From Saccharomycopsis crataegensis (lineage: Eukaryota > Ascomycota > Saccharomycetes > Ascoideales > Saccharomycopsidaceae), in contig NW_027043820.1 of assembly GCF_037102585.1 (NCBI RefSeq), positions 2,390,501 through 2,454,500 on the forward strand: DNA of 64,000 nucleotides, given 5' to 3'. The position numbers were made by a program, and so were the translations under genes. The notes below the pieces were generated by a model. The model had not been told where the DNA came from, ran no database searches, and saw only the letters and a list, made by a program, of their open reading frames with translations. Below are positions 1-12,977 of the stretch, one piece after another. Each line of letters starts with the position of its first letter. Position 1 is the first letter of the stretch.

Positions 1-415
1 GGTTAAAAGAAAAAGAATAATAAATTTGTGTTTTCTTGGATATGCCTACAGAAATCATAAAAGTGATACTAAATTATCGTGATATTCAAGGTTCAATTTG
101 ATTCTCATTCTTTTTCTTTTTCGGATGGGAATAAAAACATATAATACGGTCTGGAACTGCAATTTATTGACATGCCAATTTAAATTGTCTTTTTTCTTTT
201 TTTTTTTTAATTATTATCAATCTAATATACGAGTTTATGGAAAATTTAGGAAGTTGTCTTGAAGATGTGAGCTTACTGTATACAGCTTAGTTTTCAGGGA
301 AAACAAAAAGGGCTACGACATTGTAGACAACAATTGTTGATAACAAAACCGCGTATAATAAATTGAAATAAGAGAGAGAAAAGAAAAGTTCTTTTAATAG
401 TATACAAAATCCAAC
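1..415. repeat. RVB2 3' flank, older duplicate of 21.38-21.84 kb
   Basis: This non-coding 3' flank of RVB2 aligns over nearly its whole length with 21380-21841 in the same orientation. Shared blocks include a stretch reading 'tttattgacat', a 'gctacgac.ttgtaga' block, and 'cttttaatagtatacaaaatcca' (split here by its coordinates, 391-413). Many substitutions and small indels separate the copies, so the duplication is old. The homology may continue left of base 1, outside the window. Confidence 0.75.
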
Positions 416-3295
<2,880 letters not shown>

Positions 3296-3705
3296 TTTAA
3301 TTTTGAATAGTTTTTTCTTTTTCTTGTTCTTTTTCATATACATAAATATTATTATAATGAATTTTTCCCGCTATTTTCTTTTTTTCGTTTCGTTTCGCTC
3401 CCTTCTTCTTGGTCCTTCTTTCCCTAGACAATTCGTTATAAATACAAACGCACTGAATACGTGAATCAATAAAATATGTAACAAGCAGGAAATATACAAT
3501 AAATTAAGGCTATACATCGAAATCAAGAACACTAATATATGAAAAAAATAAATACAAAAAAAAAAGAAATGAAAAGAATAAAAAAAAAACCAAAAAAAAG
3601 GAACAAATAAATGATTATAACAATAAGCGGTTTCGTTTATACCTTTTAATAATAAGCCCCTTTACAACCCAAGAAAAAAAAATTATCATCACATTTTGGC
3701 ACATT
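3296..3705. other. Convergent 3' spacer ENV7/INO80
   Basis: About 410 bp between two stop codons, very AT-rich with A tracts. No gene or structured element seen beyond ordinary 3'-end sequence. Confidence 0.6.
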
Positions 3706-6700
3706 CTAAAACAACAAAAATTTAACATCATCCTTCTTTTCATCATCATTAACTTTTAATTCATCCTTCTGAACCTCTGCACCTTTGCCCTCCATAACAA
3801 CTTGTTGAACGTGCTCCTTTTGTTTAGCACGATCTCTCATTCTTTCTTCAATCGTTCCACGCACAACCATACGGTACACTGTGACTTGTTTGGTTTGTCC
3901 AAGACGATGGGCACGGTCCATGGCTTGCGAATCAATAGTTGGGTTCCAATCCGAATCATAGAAAATTACAGTATCAGCAGCAGTTAAGTTGATACCCAAT
4001 CCACCAGCTCTAGTGGAAAGTAAAAAAATAAAAAGCTCGGGCTTAGTTTGCCAGTCATGCACCAAATCACGACGGTCATCAAGTTTCGATGACCCATCAA
4101 GACGAATAAACTGGTATTGACGGAAAGTGAGGTACTCCTCCATGAGATCCATCATTTTTGTCATTTGGAAATAAATAAGAACACGATGGTCATTTTTCTG
4201 CAAGTCAACCAACATCTCGTCCAACTTGGACAATTTACCAGAATCGGTGATGAAACGATTCATTGACGGAATGCGAATAGTGGAATAACCAATCTTATTA
4301 TTCATTGGTTGTGGCATCATATTGGTTTGTGGATACTCGGAAATTGGCACCCTTTTCTCAAATAATTCATATTCCTCATTGAGAGACATTGGTAAAAGAG
4401 ATTTTTTGATCATTGGATTGAATAAAGTATGTTTCTTTTCAATAACAAATGAGCTACTCGAGCACAGTATTTCAATCGATGGAGCGGTGGCCTTTGGCTC
4501 AGCAGCTGAGTCCATGACCTGGAAATAATTTTCTTCATAGTATTGATCTTTGACATTCATCAATTTACTTAAAATACTGTCATTGTCATGACCTTTAACG
4601 ACATGCAATTTTCCAGATTCTGTCTTGCAAGAGTCATTATATGAATGTAAAGAAATAGCCTTTTCCAAAGTGCCCTTTCTCAATTCTTTTGAATTTGGCA
4701 AATCAATCATTGAGGTCACATTGCCCATGTCGTGATGTAAATAATCTTCATTCCAAATATTCAATAAATGATTCACAACCTTATTGCGCATCCCTACTGA
4801 GTTTTCTTCATTAGGTCTAATCAATTCATTGTAAATTAAGGTAGGCAATGTTGCGCTAATGACATTTCGGTTGGAATAGCGCACATCCAAAATAGATTCA
4901 TTACTTTCCTTCAGGAATGACACGGTATCGGCGAATGACCCAAAATTGAAACTAGATTTAGTATCAGCTCTTTCAAATAAATCTGGGTGATTACAAACTT
5001 TTCTAAATTGCATCACAAGATTGGACAAACTATCATCACCACTATTGTTGCCACCCTTTTTAGTACTCTCAAGAATGTCAATGAGAGATATTTGCGACTT
5101 CAAAATCTGGTACAATCTTTGTTGACGGTTTGTCAAATCACAGAAAACATCGATTTCCACTTTATCACCCAATTCCTTTTGGACATTTTTCTTGATACGA
5201 CGCAACATGAATGGTTTTAAAATCATATGAAGTCTTCGAAGCTGAGCCTCATTCAATTTGGAATTATTAGTGGCATGATTTTCAATATCTTTTGAAAACC
5301 ATTCACTGAATTCGTCATGACTATCGAACAACGTTGGCATAATAAAATGTAAAAGCGCCCACAATTCTTGCATGGAATTTTGGATCGGAGTACCAGTTAA
5401 TAACAATCTATTTCTGCACTGCAATCCAAGTAAGATTTTCCATCTAGATGACTGAGATGACTTAATAGCTTGAGCTTCGTCAAGGATCATATATTGCCAT
5501 TTGATTTTTTGGAAGTATTGAGCATCTGCGACAATCAATTGGTAAGAAGTGACCAAGACATGGAATGGAGAATCACGATTGTAGATGACATTTTTCCTAT
5601 CCCAAAATTTACGCAACACTTTACGATCTTTAGCATTCCCCCAATATGGTAAGACTTTAAAGTCAGGAACAAATTTTGTGAGTTCTTGTTGCCAATTATG
5701 AAGCGTGGATGCTGGAGTGACAACTAAGAATGGGCCCCAAATGTTGTGAGTTTCTGCGAGATACGCAAGGGTGGATATACTTTGAACAGTCTTACCAAGA
5801 CCCATCTCATCTGCCAAGATACCATTAATACCTTTATCATACAAATTAGCTAACCAATTCAAGCCCTTGAGCTGGTATTCTTTCAAAGTACAAGTTAATA
5901 ATTTTGGTTGATCAATCTGGATGTCACCAAGGGATGTTGGGTTTTGGAAGTTCATTTCGTTTTCATCATCTTGGTTATTGAATTCATCAGCCTTGGATTT
6001 GGCGGCCATAAGAGCGGACTGAGCGTTTTCTGCAGCCTTTCTTTTAAGGGTTTCATCATCTTCATTTTCAAAATCAATATTGGCAATATCATTTTTTGTA
6101 GCATTAACTGGCTCTTCAACATCGGCATGTTTGGATCCAGTTTTGAAGTGGTCTTGCAAATTGGAATCTCTATCTGCCCCTTCGATTTCATCAGTTTTGA
6201 TTTTTTTACCAATAAAATGGGAATACAATTCGGTTTGAGTTAACAAGAAATTCAACTTTCTAGATTGACGTTGAGCTTCTCTTTCTTCTTCTTGCTTTTT
6301 GGCCAAATCAATCGCCTCTTTTTCCGCCTTCTTTCTCATATCACGCTCTTCTCTTTCATTCTTTTTCCAGAAGTTGAACATTTCTCTCATAGATCTTCTT
6401 GCTTTAGTTTGCAAATCTTTCAAGTTCTTGTTAGTTCTGACTTTCCATTTAGAGGATTCTCTGGCGGCTAATAATGCTGTCTTTCTCAAGTTGATGATCT
6501 TGGCTTGTTGAGATTGAACCATCATCCTATGAGTTCTTGGACCGTCTTTTCTCGCCATATCCTTCCAGATATTCAAATACACATTATCATATTGTCTTTT
6601 AATGGCCCGTATTTCCTTTTGAGAAAGTTTTGGAGCAGCTGGCGCGGTAACAGCAGGCTTGGTATTAGATTCATCATCAGTACCATTTGAAGGTGATGAG

Positions 6701-7509
6701 GTTGTTGGGGCTTTTAATTTAAGTTTTATCTTTGGAGTTGGTTGATCAGAATTCTGTTCATTATTTTGTTTAGAAGCAATTTTCCTCTTGGCCCTTTTGC
6801 GTTTAACCTTGGTTTCGCCGTCATCAAGTTCGGCATCCGAAAATTCTTCCAACTTTGCGGCACCATTTTTGGCTGTTTTGCTGGCGCCATTCTCACCAGT
6901 AGGCATGGCTTCAACTTTTGTAGCAGCAGCACGTCTTCTTCTAGTCTTTTTAACAAGTGGTTGTTGGACGGACTCCAAGTTGTCAGCGCCCAGACTCTTG
7001 TTATTAGAGACGAACTCATCAAGGACAATTGATTCATCAAGATGATCGGAAGATGCTCTTCTTTTTCTAGACTGGGCTGGTTGCTGTCCAACACCTGCTT
7101 CATCTTTCTTTGTTCTTTTGCCACCACGCTTCTTTGGAACGGTAGTGGCAGCACCATTCGCAGCATCTAGGAGCGGTGTTTTATTAGCATCACCATCATC
7201 GCAGAGATCTAGCTTGTTCATTACTTGTTGTTTGAGGACCGGCCTGAATGACTTTGCTTGTTTAGCGAATCTCGCCAAATTTTCATTAATTTCTGCTTGA
7301 TATATAGAGGCATTTGATGCTTGAAGGGCAATGAGATCAAGGCTAGCAACGCTTGATAGTCTGGTGGTCAAGTGTTGTAGGGCCGTAGATTTTTCGGCGG
7401 CGTAGACATCGTCATTAGCTCTGGCTAACTCCATTTGGAGAAGAGCCTTATCTTGAAAAGGCAGATCCATTAATACTGAGTCAGTTGCTGGGTCTTCTGG
7501 TCTTGCCAT
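3706..7509 (-). CDS. INO80: INO80 chromatin-remodelling ATPase
   Basis: Snf2-family motor of the INO80 complex, which slides and edits H2A.Z nucleosomes in the nucleus. The 1267-aa product has a charged, disordered N-terminus with basic patches. The DBINO/HSA region follows (about 340-440, SRKLNFLLTQTELYSHFIGKK near its end). ATPase lobe 1 has DEMGLGKTVQS at about 570 and the INO80-type DEAQ box (LDEAQAIKSS) near 676. A long insertion lies between the lobes, as in all INO80 proteins. Lobe 2 runs from LIYFQM (about 1113) to MVVRGTIEERM (about 1220). The upstream extension MQKKKK is read from a poly(T) tract, so the ATG at 7509 is preferred. S. cerevisiae Ino80 is longer (1489 aa), mainly at the N-terminus. 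RVB2, a partner subunit, lies at the window's left end. Confidence 0.96.
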   Translation of the reverse strand: MARPEDPATDSVLMDLPFQDKALLQMELARANDDVYAAEKSTALQHLTTRLSSVASLDLIALQASNASIYQAEINENLARFAKQAKSFRPVLKQQVMNKLDLCDDGDANKTPLLDAANGAATTVPKKRGGKRTKKDEAGVGQQPAQSRKRRASSDHLDESIVLDEFVSNNKSLGADNLESVQQPLVKKTRRRRAAATKVEAMPTGENGASKTAKNGAAKLEEFSDAELDDGETKVKRKRAKRKIASKQNNEQNSDQPTPKIKLKLKAPTTSSPSNGTDDESNTKPAVTAPAAPKLSQKEIRAIKRQYDNVYLNIWKDMARKDGPRTHRMMVQSQQAKIINLRKTALLAARESSKWKVRTNKNLKDLQTKARRSMREMFNFWKKNEREERDMRKKAEKEAIDLAKKQEEEREAQRQSRKLNFLLTQTELYSHFIGKKIKTDEIEGADRDSNLQDHFKTGSKHADVEEPVNATKNDIANIDFENEDDETLKRKAAENAQSALMAAKSKADEFNNQDDENEMNFQNPTSLGDIQIDQPKLLTCTLKEYQLKGLNWLANLYDKGINGILADEMGLGKTVQSISTLAYLAETHNIWGPFLVVTPASTLHNWQQELTKFVPDFKVLPYWGNAKDRKVLRKFWDRKNVIYNRDSPFHVLVTSYQLIVADAQYFQKIKWQYMILDEAQAIKSSQSSRWKILLGLQCRNRLLLTGTPIQNSMQELWALLHFIMPTLFDSHDEFSEWFSKDIENHATNNSKLNEAQLRRLHMILKPFMLRRIKKNVQKELGDKVEIDVFCDLTNRQQRLYQILKSQISLIDILESTKKGGNNSGDDSLSNLVMQFRKVCNHPDLFERADTKSSFNFGSFADTVSFLKESNESILDVRYSNRNVISATLPTLIYNELIRPNEENSVGMRNKVVNHLLNIWNEDYLHHDMGNVTSMIDLPNSKELRKGTLEKAISLHSYNDSCKTESGKLHVVKGHDNDSILSKLMNVKDQYYEENYFQVMDSAAEPKATAPSIEILCSSSSFVIEKKHTLFNPMIKKSLLPMSLNEEYELFEKRVPISEYPQTNMMPQPMNNKIGYSTIRIPSMNRFITDSGKLSKLDEMLVDLQKNDHRVLIYFQMTKMMDLMEEYLTFRQYQFIRLDGSSKLDDRRDLVHDWQTKPELFIFLLSTRAGGLGINLTAADTVIFYDSDWNPTIDSQAMDRAHRLGQTKQVTVYRMVVRGTIEERMRDRAKQKEHVQQVVMEGKGAEVQKDELKVNDDEKKDDVKFLLF

Positions 7510-7960
7510 TACAATTGGCTGGTATTTTTTTTGTCTGTGCGTTGGATTTTTTTTTTTTTTTTGCAAAAATGCTGGTTGGTTGTTATATTGTTGTTGTTTT
7601 GTTAGATGGTGGTGATTTTATATATGGTGACAATAGGCGATTGTAGTATTTTGGTTGCCAATTGTAGAAGAAGGTGTTTGTAGGAAAGGGGATGATGGGT
7701 GGCGTCAGACAACAAACAACGTAAAGAAGGACAGGAAAACCCCAGCAAAAGTTGTTGCGGGAGGAGAGTGGGTGGTGTGCCTTGTGTTGCTTGGTTTGGC
7801 CAGAGTTTTTCATTCGTTGACTTTTTATGGTGGTGAAAAATTGCATCGATCGCGCATTGTTTTTTTTTTTTCTCTTCTTTTGTTATTTTGTATCATTATT
7901 ACGACTATCATTACAGTTTTTTATTATTAATACACTTTTTATTATTAGTACTATACATCA
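7510..7960. other. INO80 upstream / RRP14 downstream spacer
   Basis: A 451-bp tandem spacer with T tracts at about 7549-7562 and 7859-7871. It serves as INO80 promoter and RRP14 3' end. The plus-strand open frames here are low complexity without family similarity and were not called. Confidence 0.5.
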
Positions 7961-9346
7961 TCAAAACCCAGCCTTCTTCTTCTTTCCCTTTTTGGCCTTT
8001 GGACCTTGGAACTTCCTGATCTGCTTCTTCTGCTGGTTGCGCTTCACCCCTTTATTCTCCTTTCTAATTTGAAGATTCTCTTCACGAATACGGAGTCTAT
8101 CTTGAACATTCTTCTTCACGGTATTTTTACGCTCATACCACTGGTTCTCACTTTTCCGCTTCAATCTTTCTTTGTTCTTCAAAGCTTTCTTCAACATCTT
8201 TTCATCGTCCTTGACCTTCACACCCTCAGCCTTTTGGAGCATCCTATTCCATTTGTCCTTTTCTTCAGCTTCTTTACGGGAAGTTTCGTCCATTCTGGCA
8301 TACTTGTCCTTCTTTATTTGAACTTTCTTAAGATGGGCTTTGATGTCTCTATTAGCTGGACCTTTCTTTTTTTTCATTTTTCGAAGCTTTGTAAGATCCG
8401 ATGTAGTTCTATCACCATCATTGAAGATAATGTTTTGAAATAACACCCCGTTTTCTTCACTCGCTTTTGCTTCTTCATTATCACTATCCACATCACTATC
8501 AATCTGGCCCATTGTTTCATCCTCATCCTCCTCATCCTCCTCTTCCTCCTCGTCATCCTCTCTTTTACGTTTCAACAAGTCTCTTTGTTCTTGCTTCTTG
8601 CGACGTTCCTCTAAAATCTGCTCTCTGGATTTTGGGGCGCCAGGAGCTTTACTACCAGGAGCCTTTCTTTTCGCCTTCATGGTCTCGATCTTCTGTTGTA
8701 ATTTGGCTTTCAATTTACTCATATTCTCCTCTTTTTTTTTTTTTTCTTCGGGACTCAATTCCTTCTTACCATTGTTCTTTTTCACCGCTTCATGTTGTTC
8801 TTGTTCCTTTGGGGACCCCAATTCAATTTCGTTACCCTCGTCATCGTAAATGATTGTTACATCATCATCATCAGATTTGATCAATTGATCATCATCATCT
8901 TCTTCTTCATCTTCATTGTCATCATTCAATGGTTTCAACGCCATTAAACCTGACATAGCAACACTCGGCAACTGGACCGGTTTGGCATCTGCGGCTTTCT
9001 TTTTTAAAACGTCGGCAGCGGTCAAACTCTTGTCGTTCTGACTTTCTGGATCAAGCTTCAATTTCTTGTTCTTGCGTAGCTGCTCTTTCGTTTGTTTTTT
9101 TTGTCTCCATTGTTCCTGGGTGTCGTCATCGTAGTAATACTTCGATGGAATCAATGAAAGAAGTCCATCGAATGCTGAAGAGTTCTTCTTAAGACGTTCC
9201 TTTATTTAAGGGTTAGTAAAGATCCTATAAAATTCAAGAGAACTTCTTCCACTACCAAGAATAGAATAGTCGCATCTATTGATAGTTCTTTAACAAATAT
9301 ACAATTATCAGAAGAAAAGAAAACATACTTCTAGCGTCTCACTCAT
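7961..9346 (-). CDS. RRP14: Rrp14/SURF6 ribosome-biogenesis factor, two exons
   Basis: Rrp14 is a nucleolar SURF6-family protein needed for 18S and 27S pre-rRNA processing. Exon 1 is 9346-9329 (18 nt) and exon 2 is 9199-7961, giving 418 aa. The unspliced frame begins inside the conserved region, and splicing restores the start MSETLEERLKKNSSAFDG, which matches yeast Rrp14 (MSNSLEERLRANSSAFDG). This is followed by LIPSKYYYDD. The middle is acidic (EDEEEDDDD). KRKAPGSKAPGAPKSREQ matches a conserved Rrp14 block. The C-terminal half is a Lys/Arg-rich SURF6 domain (NRDIKAHLKKVQIKKDKYARMDE... KWNRMLQKAEG) ending in a basic tail. The donor is GTATGT and the branch site TACTAAC, as usual for yeast ribosome-biogenesis introns. 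Confidence 0.95.
9200..9328 (-). other. RRP14: RRP14 intron (129 nt)
   Basis: Read on the minus strand: GTATGT donor directly after codon 6 (phase 0), branch site TACTAAC at 9218-9212, acceptor AAG at 9202-9200. Joining the exons recreates the family N-terminus in frame. Confidence 0.93.
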
Positions 9347-9740
9347 ATCTTTATCAATATTAACTTAGTTTTCTGTGATACTGTGTAAAGATAATAGTTT
9401 TCTATCTGGGAGGGAAATTTTTCAGAAGAAAAAAAAAAAAAAAAAAAATTTTAACTGTATCGCAATGTCCTGCAGCCATCACATGGAGGGATGAGCATCG
9501 CAGATAGCTAGGCTAGCCTATCCACAAAATATCTCTTTTTTTGAGTATATTATCTGGTGTTGTTGTTCTTTAATGGTAAGCAATTATGGTATCGTCAGTA
9601 TTATCAAGTATGCACATCAAAGGATGGAAGTCCTTTCCTGGGGGAAGGGGGGTTATCTGGGGCTCTGTTGTTTGTTATGGTAAATGCATTTATTATTTAA
9701 TATGGCTGTGGAGGAAATTTGATAATCTTAAGTGGGTTCG

Positions 9741-9748
9741 GAATCTTC
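9741..9748 (+). promoter_or_regulatory. Heat-shock element core GAATCTTC
   Basis: Exact GAAnnTTC inverted pair, flanked by TTC (9738-9740) and a further TTC at 9755-9757. This is the arrangement bound by Hsf1 trimers, 313 bp before the Hsp20 start. Confidence 0.55.
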
Positions 9749-9825
9749 CTAGCTCTTCACCATTATATTTATTATATATATCACTCCATCATTAATCGTG
9801 CACTAGTGGTTTTTAGCTGTTTGCC

Positions 9826-9833
9826 GAATCTTC
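9826..9833 (+). promoter_or_regulatory. Second heat-shock element core GAATCTTC
   Basis: The same GAAnnTTC octamer occurs again 85 bp closer to the Hsp20 gene, followed by CCCGAG. Two identical copies in one promoter upstream of a small heat-shock gene support Hsf1 control. Confidence 0.55.
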
Positions 9834-10060
9834 CCCGAGTCATGTGAGTAATGAGGGTAAGCCTTCAATGATCATGCCGCAACTGAATTCCTTAACCATT
9901 GCACAAATATACTGAATCATTACATTATAATAGATTATACATTTGCATATCCTGGATACCAATTTAACAGTTTGAATAGTTACTATTGACCAGTCCAAAA
10001 AAGAATATTCTTATTCAACAAAACATTTTACAATTACGAAAAAAACAAAGCACGTCAAAC

Positions 10061-10741
10061 ATGTCAAACGGTTTCTTCAATGACCCATTTTTCCATGACC
10101 CTTTCTTCACTAATGATCCATTCTTTTCACAAATGGGCACCCGTGATAGAAGAAGAATAGATCCAAATCAGAACCATTTCCCTGGTCAAAACCAAATGAT
10201 TGGACCCACTAATAATCATGGCATGATGATGCTGATGATGCCATCGCCAATGGACCTTCACCAGCAAATGATGTCAACGATGATGGACCACAGTAATGGC
10301 ATGATTAGTGGATTCCAAAACAATAGTTATTTCTTTGGCGGTAACTCTCCTGGAACAACTAGACCTAGTACCGGACAAATCAAGACCCAAGTGGCCAGGG
10401 ATCATTATACCCTCACATTGGAAATTTACAACTTGGATAAATCTTCCCTTGATCTTCATGTAGACCCATACTCTAAACAAGTTATGGTTTCGGGATCCGT
10501 TAGAAACGAGGTCAATCAGAATGGCTTCCATAGTGTCAGTACCGAACTGTTCCAGCAATCTGTTGGATTGCCGGTGACCGAGCCTAACGAGTTAATTGAT
10601 GATCAAAACGTTGTGGTGCAGTATGAGAATAATGTATTGACTATTGAAATTCCAAAAGTATCAATGAAGCTGTTACCAGGGAATGATGAACCAGGGAATG
10701 ATGAACAGTATGATGTTGGTCGCATTGAGGAAATTCCATGA
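10061..10741 (+). CDS. Small heat-shock protein, Hsp20/alpha-crystallin family
   Basis: A 226-aa chaperone of the yeast Hsp26/Hsp42 type that holds unfolding proteins in large oligomers. The N-terminus is a disordered Phe-rich region (MSNGFFNDPFFHDPFFTNDP) and then Met/Asn-rich, as in Hsp42-like proteins. The alpha-crystallin domain spans about 106-201. It begins at QVARDHYTLTLEIYN, contains the LDLHVDPYSKQVMVSGSVRNE strands, and closes with NNVLTIEIPK. Asn replaces the usual Gly of the GVL motif. A short repeat (PGNDE twice) precedes the C-terminus. The open frame extends upstream without an ATG, so the first ATG at 10061 is used. Heat-shock elements lie in the promoter. I cannot decide between HSP26 and HSP42 orthology. 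Confidence 0.88.
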   Translation: MSNGFFNDPFFHDPFFTNDPFFSQMGTRDRRRIDPNQNHFPGQNQMIGPTNNHGMMMLMMPSPMDLHQQMMSTMMDHSNGMISGFQNNSYFFGGNSPGTTRPSTGQIKTQVARDHYTLTLEIYNLDKSSLDLHVDPYSKQVMVSGSVRNEVNQNGFHSVSTELFQQSVGLPVTEPNELIDDQNVVVQYENNVLTIEIPKVSMKLLPGNDEPGNDEQYDVGRIEEIP

Positions 10742-11129
10742 GAAAAACAAAGGACACTCTAAACGATTTTATGAATTTTGAAGGTGTTTTTTTTTTTTTC
10801 TTTTGGGGGCACCTTCATCTCTGCTATTCAATGGGGGAAAACAAAGCATAGTATAGGGCATGCTTTTTCGCTGTTTTTTTTTTGTAGTTTTCAAGGTAAA
10901 TGGTAAAAGATTTGACTGTTTTAATTATCTACGTGGTTTAAAATATATTGGTAGAATTTCGTTGTTTCAAGTATGTAGTCGGTCATGGTATATCACTAAT
11001 AGATGCTCACTCAATGAAGATCAATTTAGTCAAATATTACACTAGGCAAAACATATAGGGTGAGCATTATCCATATAAAAACAAAAAAATACCACCATAA
11101 AAAGCTGTAAAAGAATGTTATTATTACCA
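10742..11129. other. Convergent 3' spacer
   Basis: 388 bp between the Hsp20 and EAF-like stop codons, with a T tract at 10788-10802. No further element recognised. Confidence 0.5.
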
Positions 11130-12314
11130 CTATTCTTCCTCACTAAAGTCATCTTCATCCTCATCGTCGCCTCCAACACCGACCAAATCTCTCAAACTCA
11201 TAGGTCCCTTAGTGTTTTTACTAACATCCCCAGAATCGGTGGTTATTGATGACTTGATATCTGTATGCTGACCACCCATAGGATTTTCATCGATTTCAAA
11301 CTCTGAGAATTCCGCATCTTCGTCACCATCATCCCCATTACCATTAAGGTGCCTGTCAGAATCAATATTTATGTCATCTAGCTCATCATCATCACCAAAC
11401 ACCTGTTCTAGTTCATCCTCCAACTCGTCTTCAAATGATGCATCGGCACCCCCATCTTCAGTAGTAGCAATAACCTCAGGTAGTTTCTTCGATGCCACCG
11501 AGCTCCTAGCAACGTGAACTGGCTCTGGTTCCGGTTCCGGCTCAGGATCGGGCTCTTCAACATTGGCATAGGATAAATCATCATTAAACTGGTCAAAGTT
11601 ATCGAAATTAAGTTCATCGTCATCATCGACATTAGTTGGTATCACGGCGACCATCGGTTCCTTCTTTGTTTTTGTTTTCTGTTTTTCAAAATTCAAATTA
11701 TCCCACTTGTTTCCCGCTCTTCCTCCTCTTGTCTTTGTTGATGAGCTTTGTATCGATACAGGCAATGGTTCTGATGGGGCTTTTAGTTTCTTGGTGGCCC
11801 GTTTCTCTTTCTTTGGTGGTACCGTTTCATTCTTGGTGCCAGTATAGAGCTCACGTAAATCGTTGAGTTCTTGGACATTCTTCTTGGTACTTCTTGGTTT
11901 GTTGGCCCGTACTATAGACTCCAAAGGACACAATTCCAATGCATTATCGTTATTCAATACCAAAATATATTCGGATTCTTTTGCCCTCAAGGCCGTGGCC
12001 TCCAGAATTAATTCTTTGTTATTAGTAGTAGATGACGTAGCAAGCATGTACGACCCACTCCCACCGCCAGCCACTGCAGTTCCTGGTACTCCCAGCGGTC
12101 CTGCCGCGTTGGAATCAACTGGAATATCTGACTGACGAGGATATAGTTCGAACTTAGCGTTGGCAAGTAATTCTGCAGGATACTTAGAGAACTTTAGCTG
12201 GAAAAGATTGTGGTGGGTGCTTGGAGATGGAGTGTTTGTGCTGGCCGATGGGAATTTCGAGAGGATTTGCGGAGATATTTTAATATCATATTCGCCATCT
12301 GGTAGAAAAGCCAT
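11130..12314 (-). CDS. EAF-like RNA polymerase II elongation factor
   Basis: A 394-aa protein whose first 140 residues resemble the EAF (ELL-associated factor) N-terminal domain. It starts with a short GEYDIKISPQIL strand, has HHNLFQLKFSKYPAELL, and has the terminal EYILVLNNDNALELCPLESIV block, which corresponds to the 'cvLifd..f.LEkL' block of the family. The middle is basic (KKEKRATKKLK). The C-terminal 200 residues are strongly acidic with many Asp and Glu, plus a (PE)n run, as in the transactivation tail of EAFs. S. pombe has an Ell1-Eaf1 complex, and S. cerevisiae has no well-known orthologue. The family call rests on the short N-terminal domain only. Start at the first ATG (12314). Confidence 0.5.
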   Translation of the reverse strand: MAFLPDGEYDIKISPQILSKFPSASTNTPSPSTHHNLFQLKFSKYPAELLANAKFELYPRQSDIPVDSNAAGPLGVPGTAVAGGGSGSYMLATSSTTNNKELILEATALRAKESEYILVLNNDNALELCPLESIVRANKPRSTKKNVQELNDLRELYTGTKNETVPPKKEKRATKKLKAPSEPLPVSIQSSSTKTRGGRAGNKWDNLNFEKQKTKTKKEPMVAVIPTNVDDDDELNFDNFDQFNDDLSYANVEEPDPEPEPEPEPVHVARSSVASKKLPEVIATTEDGGADASFEDELEDELEQVFGDDDELDDINIDSDRHLNGNGDDGDEDAEFSEFEIDENPMGGQHTDIKSSITTDSGDVSKNTKGPMSLRDLVGVGGDDEDEDDFSEEE

Positions 12315-12977
12315 GGTTATGGTAGTTGTTGTTGTTTATGATCTGTTCAAGGCGACGGTGATTGGGAGGAAATTTGAAAGAAGGGGAATTTTTAGTCTTC
12401 TTTATTAAGATATCTAATGAGTGCGTTTAGGAGTAAAAAGTCACGAGGAGGCCGATAGTATTCTGTCAACTTGATAAATAAAGGATATTTCCATAATTCT
12501 AGTAAATTTTGGAGGCGTATGAGTGAGAATAATAGATATCATCTTAATTAAGGGAACTTCTTTATATTTATACTAATTGGTTGCGCGTTTGCTCTCTAAC
12601 CATAATCGCACTATTAAAATAATGGGGCCATATCAATGGGTTTTTACGCTATCGCGCATATCCCCCACCAACACCCCCAACAGATGAAAACAGAGGACAG
12701 GAGACTGGTTGAGGGATACTTGGATGATATACTAACAACTTCATACTATGTTACTGTCGCATGGAAAAAATAACGTCACAAAGGGAAAAAAAGAAAAAGA
12801 AAAAACAGCACCACACAGTAGTAGCTATACCTGAAAAGGGTATACCATGTTGACAGGGTAATGCTCTCTTGCTTACAATAATTTTGTCAGCCCAACAGGC
12901 AAAGGCCATCGAGGTTGTGGATGGTTTTGCTGTCGCTGTTGACAGTCTACTGTACTGGGATATCTGATTACTTTTCC
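12315..12977. other. Divergent spacer EAF-like/SRA1-like
   Basis: 663 bp. A C-rich stretch (about 12661-12680, CCCCCACC) could hold stress or zinc-finger sites on either strand. The minus-strand open frame over 12751-13017 overlaps the SRA1-like first exon and shows no family features, so it is not called. Confidence 0.4.

Larger units (their letters stand above)
9347..10060. promoter_or_regulatory. RRP14/Hsp20 divergent intergenic region with stress elements
   Basis: A 714-bp divergent region. It contains an A tract (9430-9448) on the RRP14 side. On the Hsp20 side lie AGGGG-type stress elements (G-rich run about 9641-9652), two GAAtcTTC heat-shock half-site pairs, and a TATATATA box near 9772. 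Confidence 0.6.

Noticed and set aside
7655-8072. Plus-strand frames in the INO80/RRP14 spacer
   Set aside because: Low-complexity Phe-rich translations of T tracts with no recognisable domain, partly antisense to RRP14.
8467-8853. Plus-strand frame rich in His and Pro
   Set aside because: Antisense of the acidic region of RRP14; the His/Pro runs are a by-product of GAT/GAG codons on the other strand.
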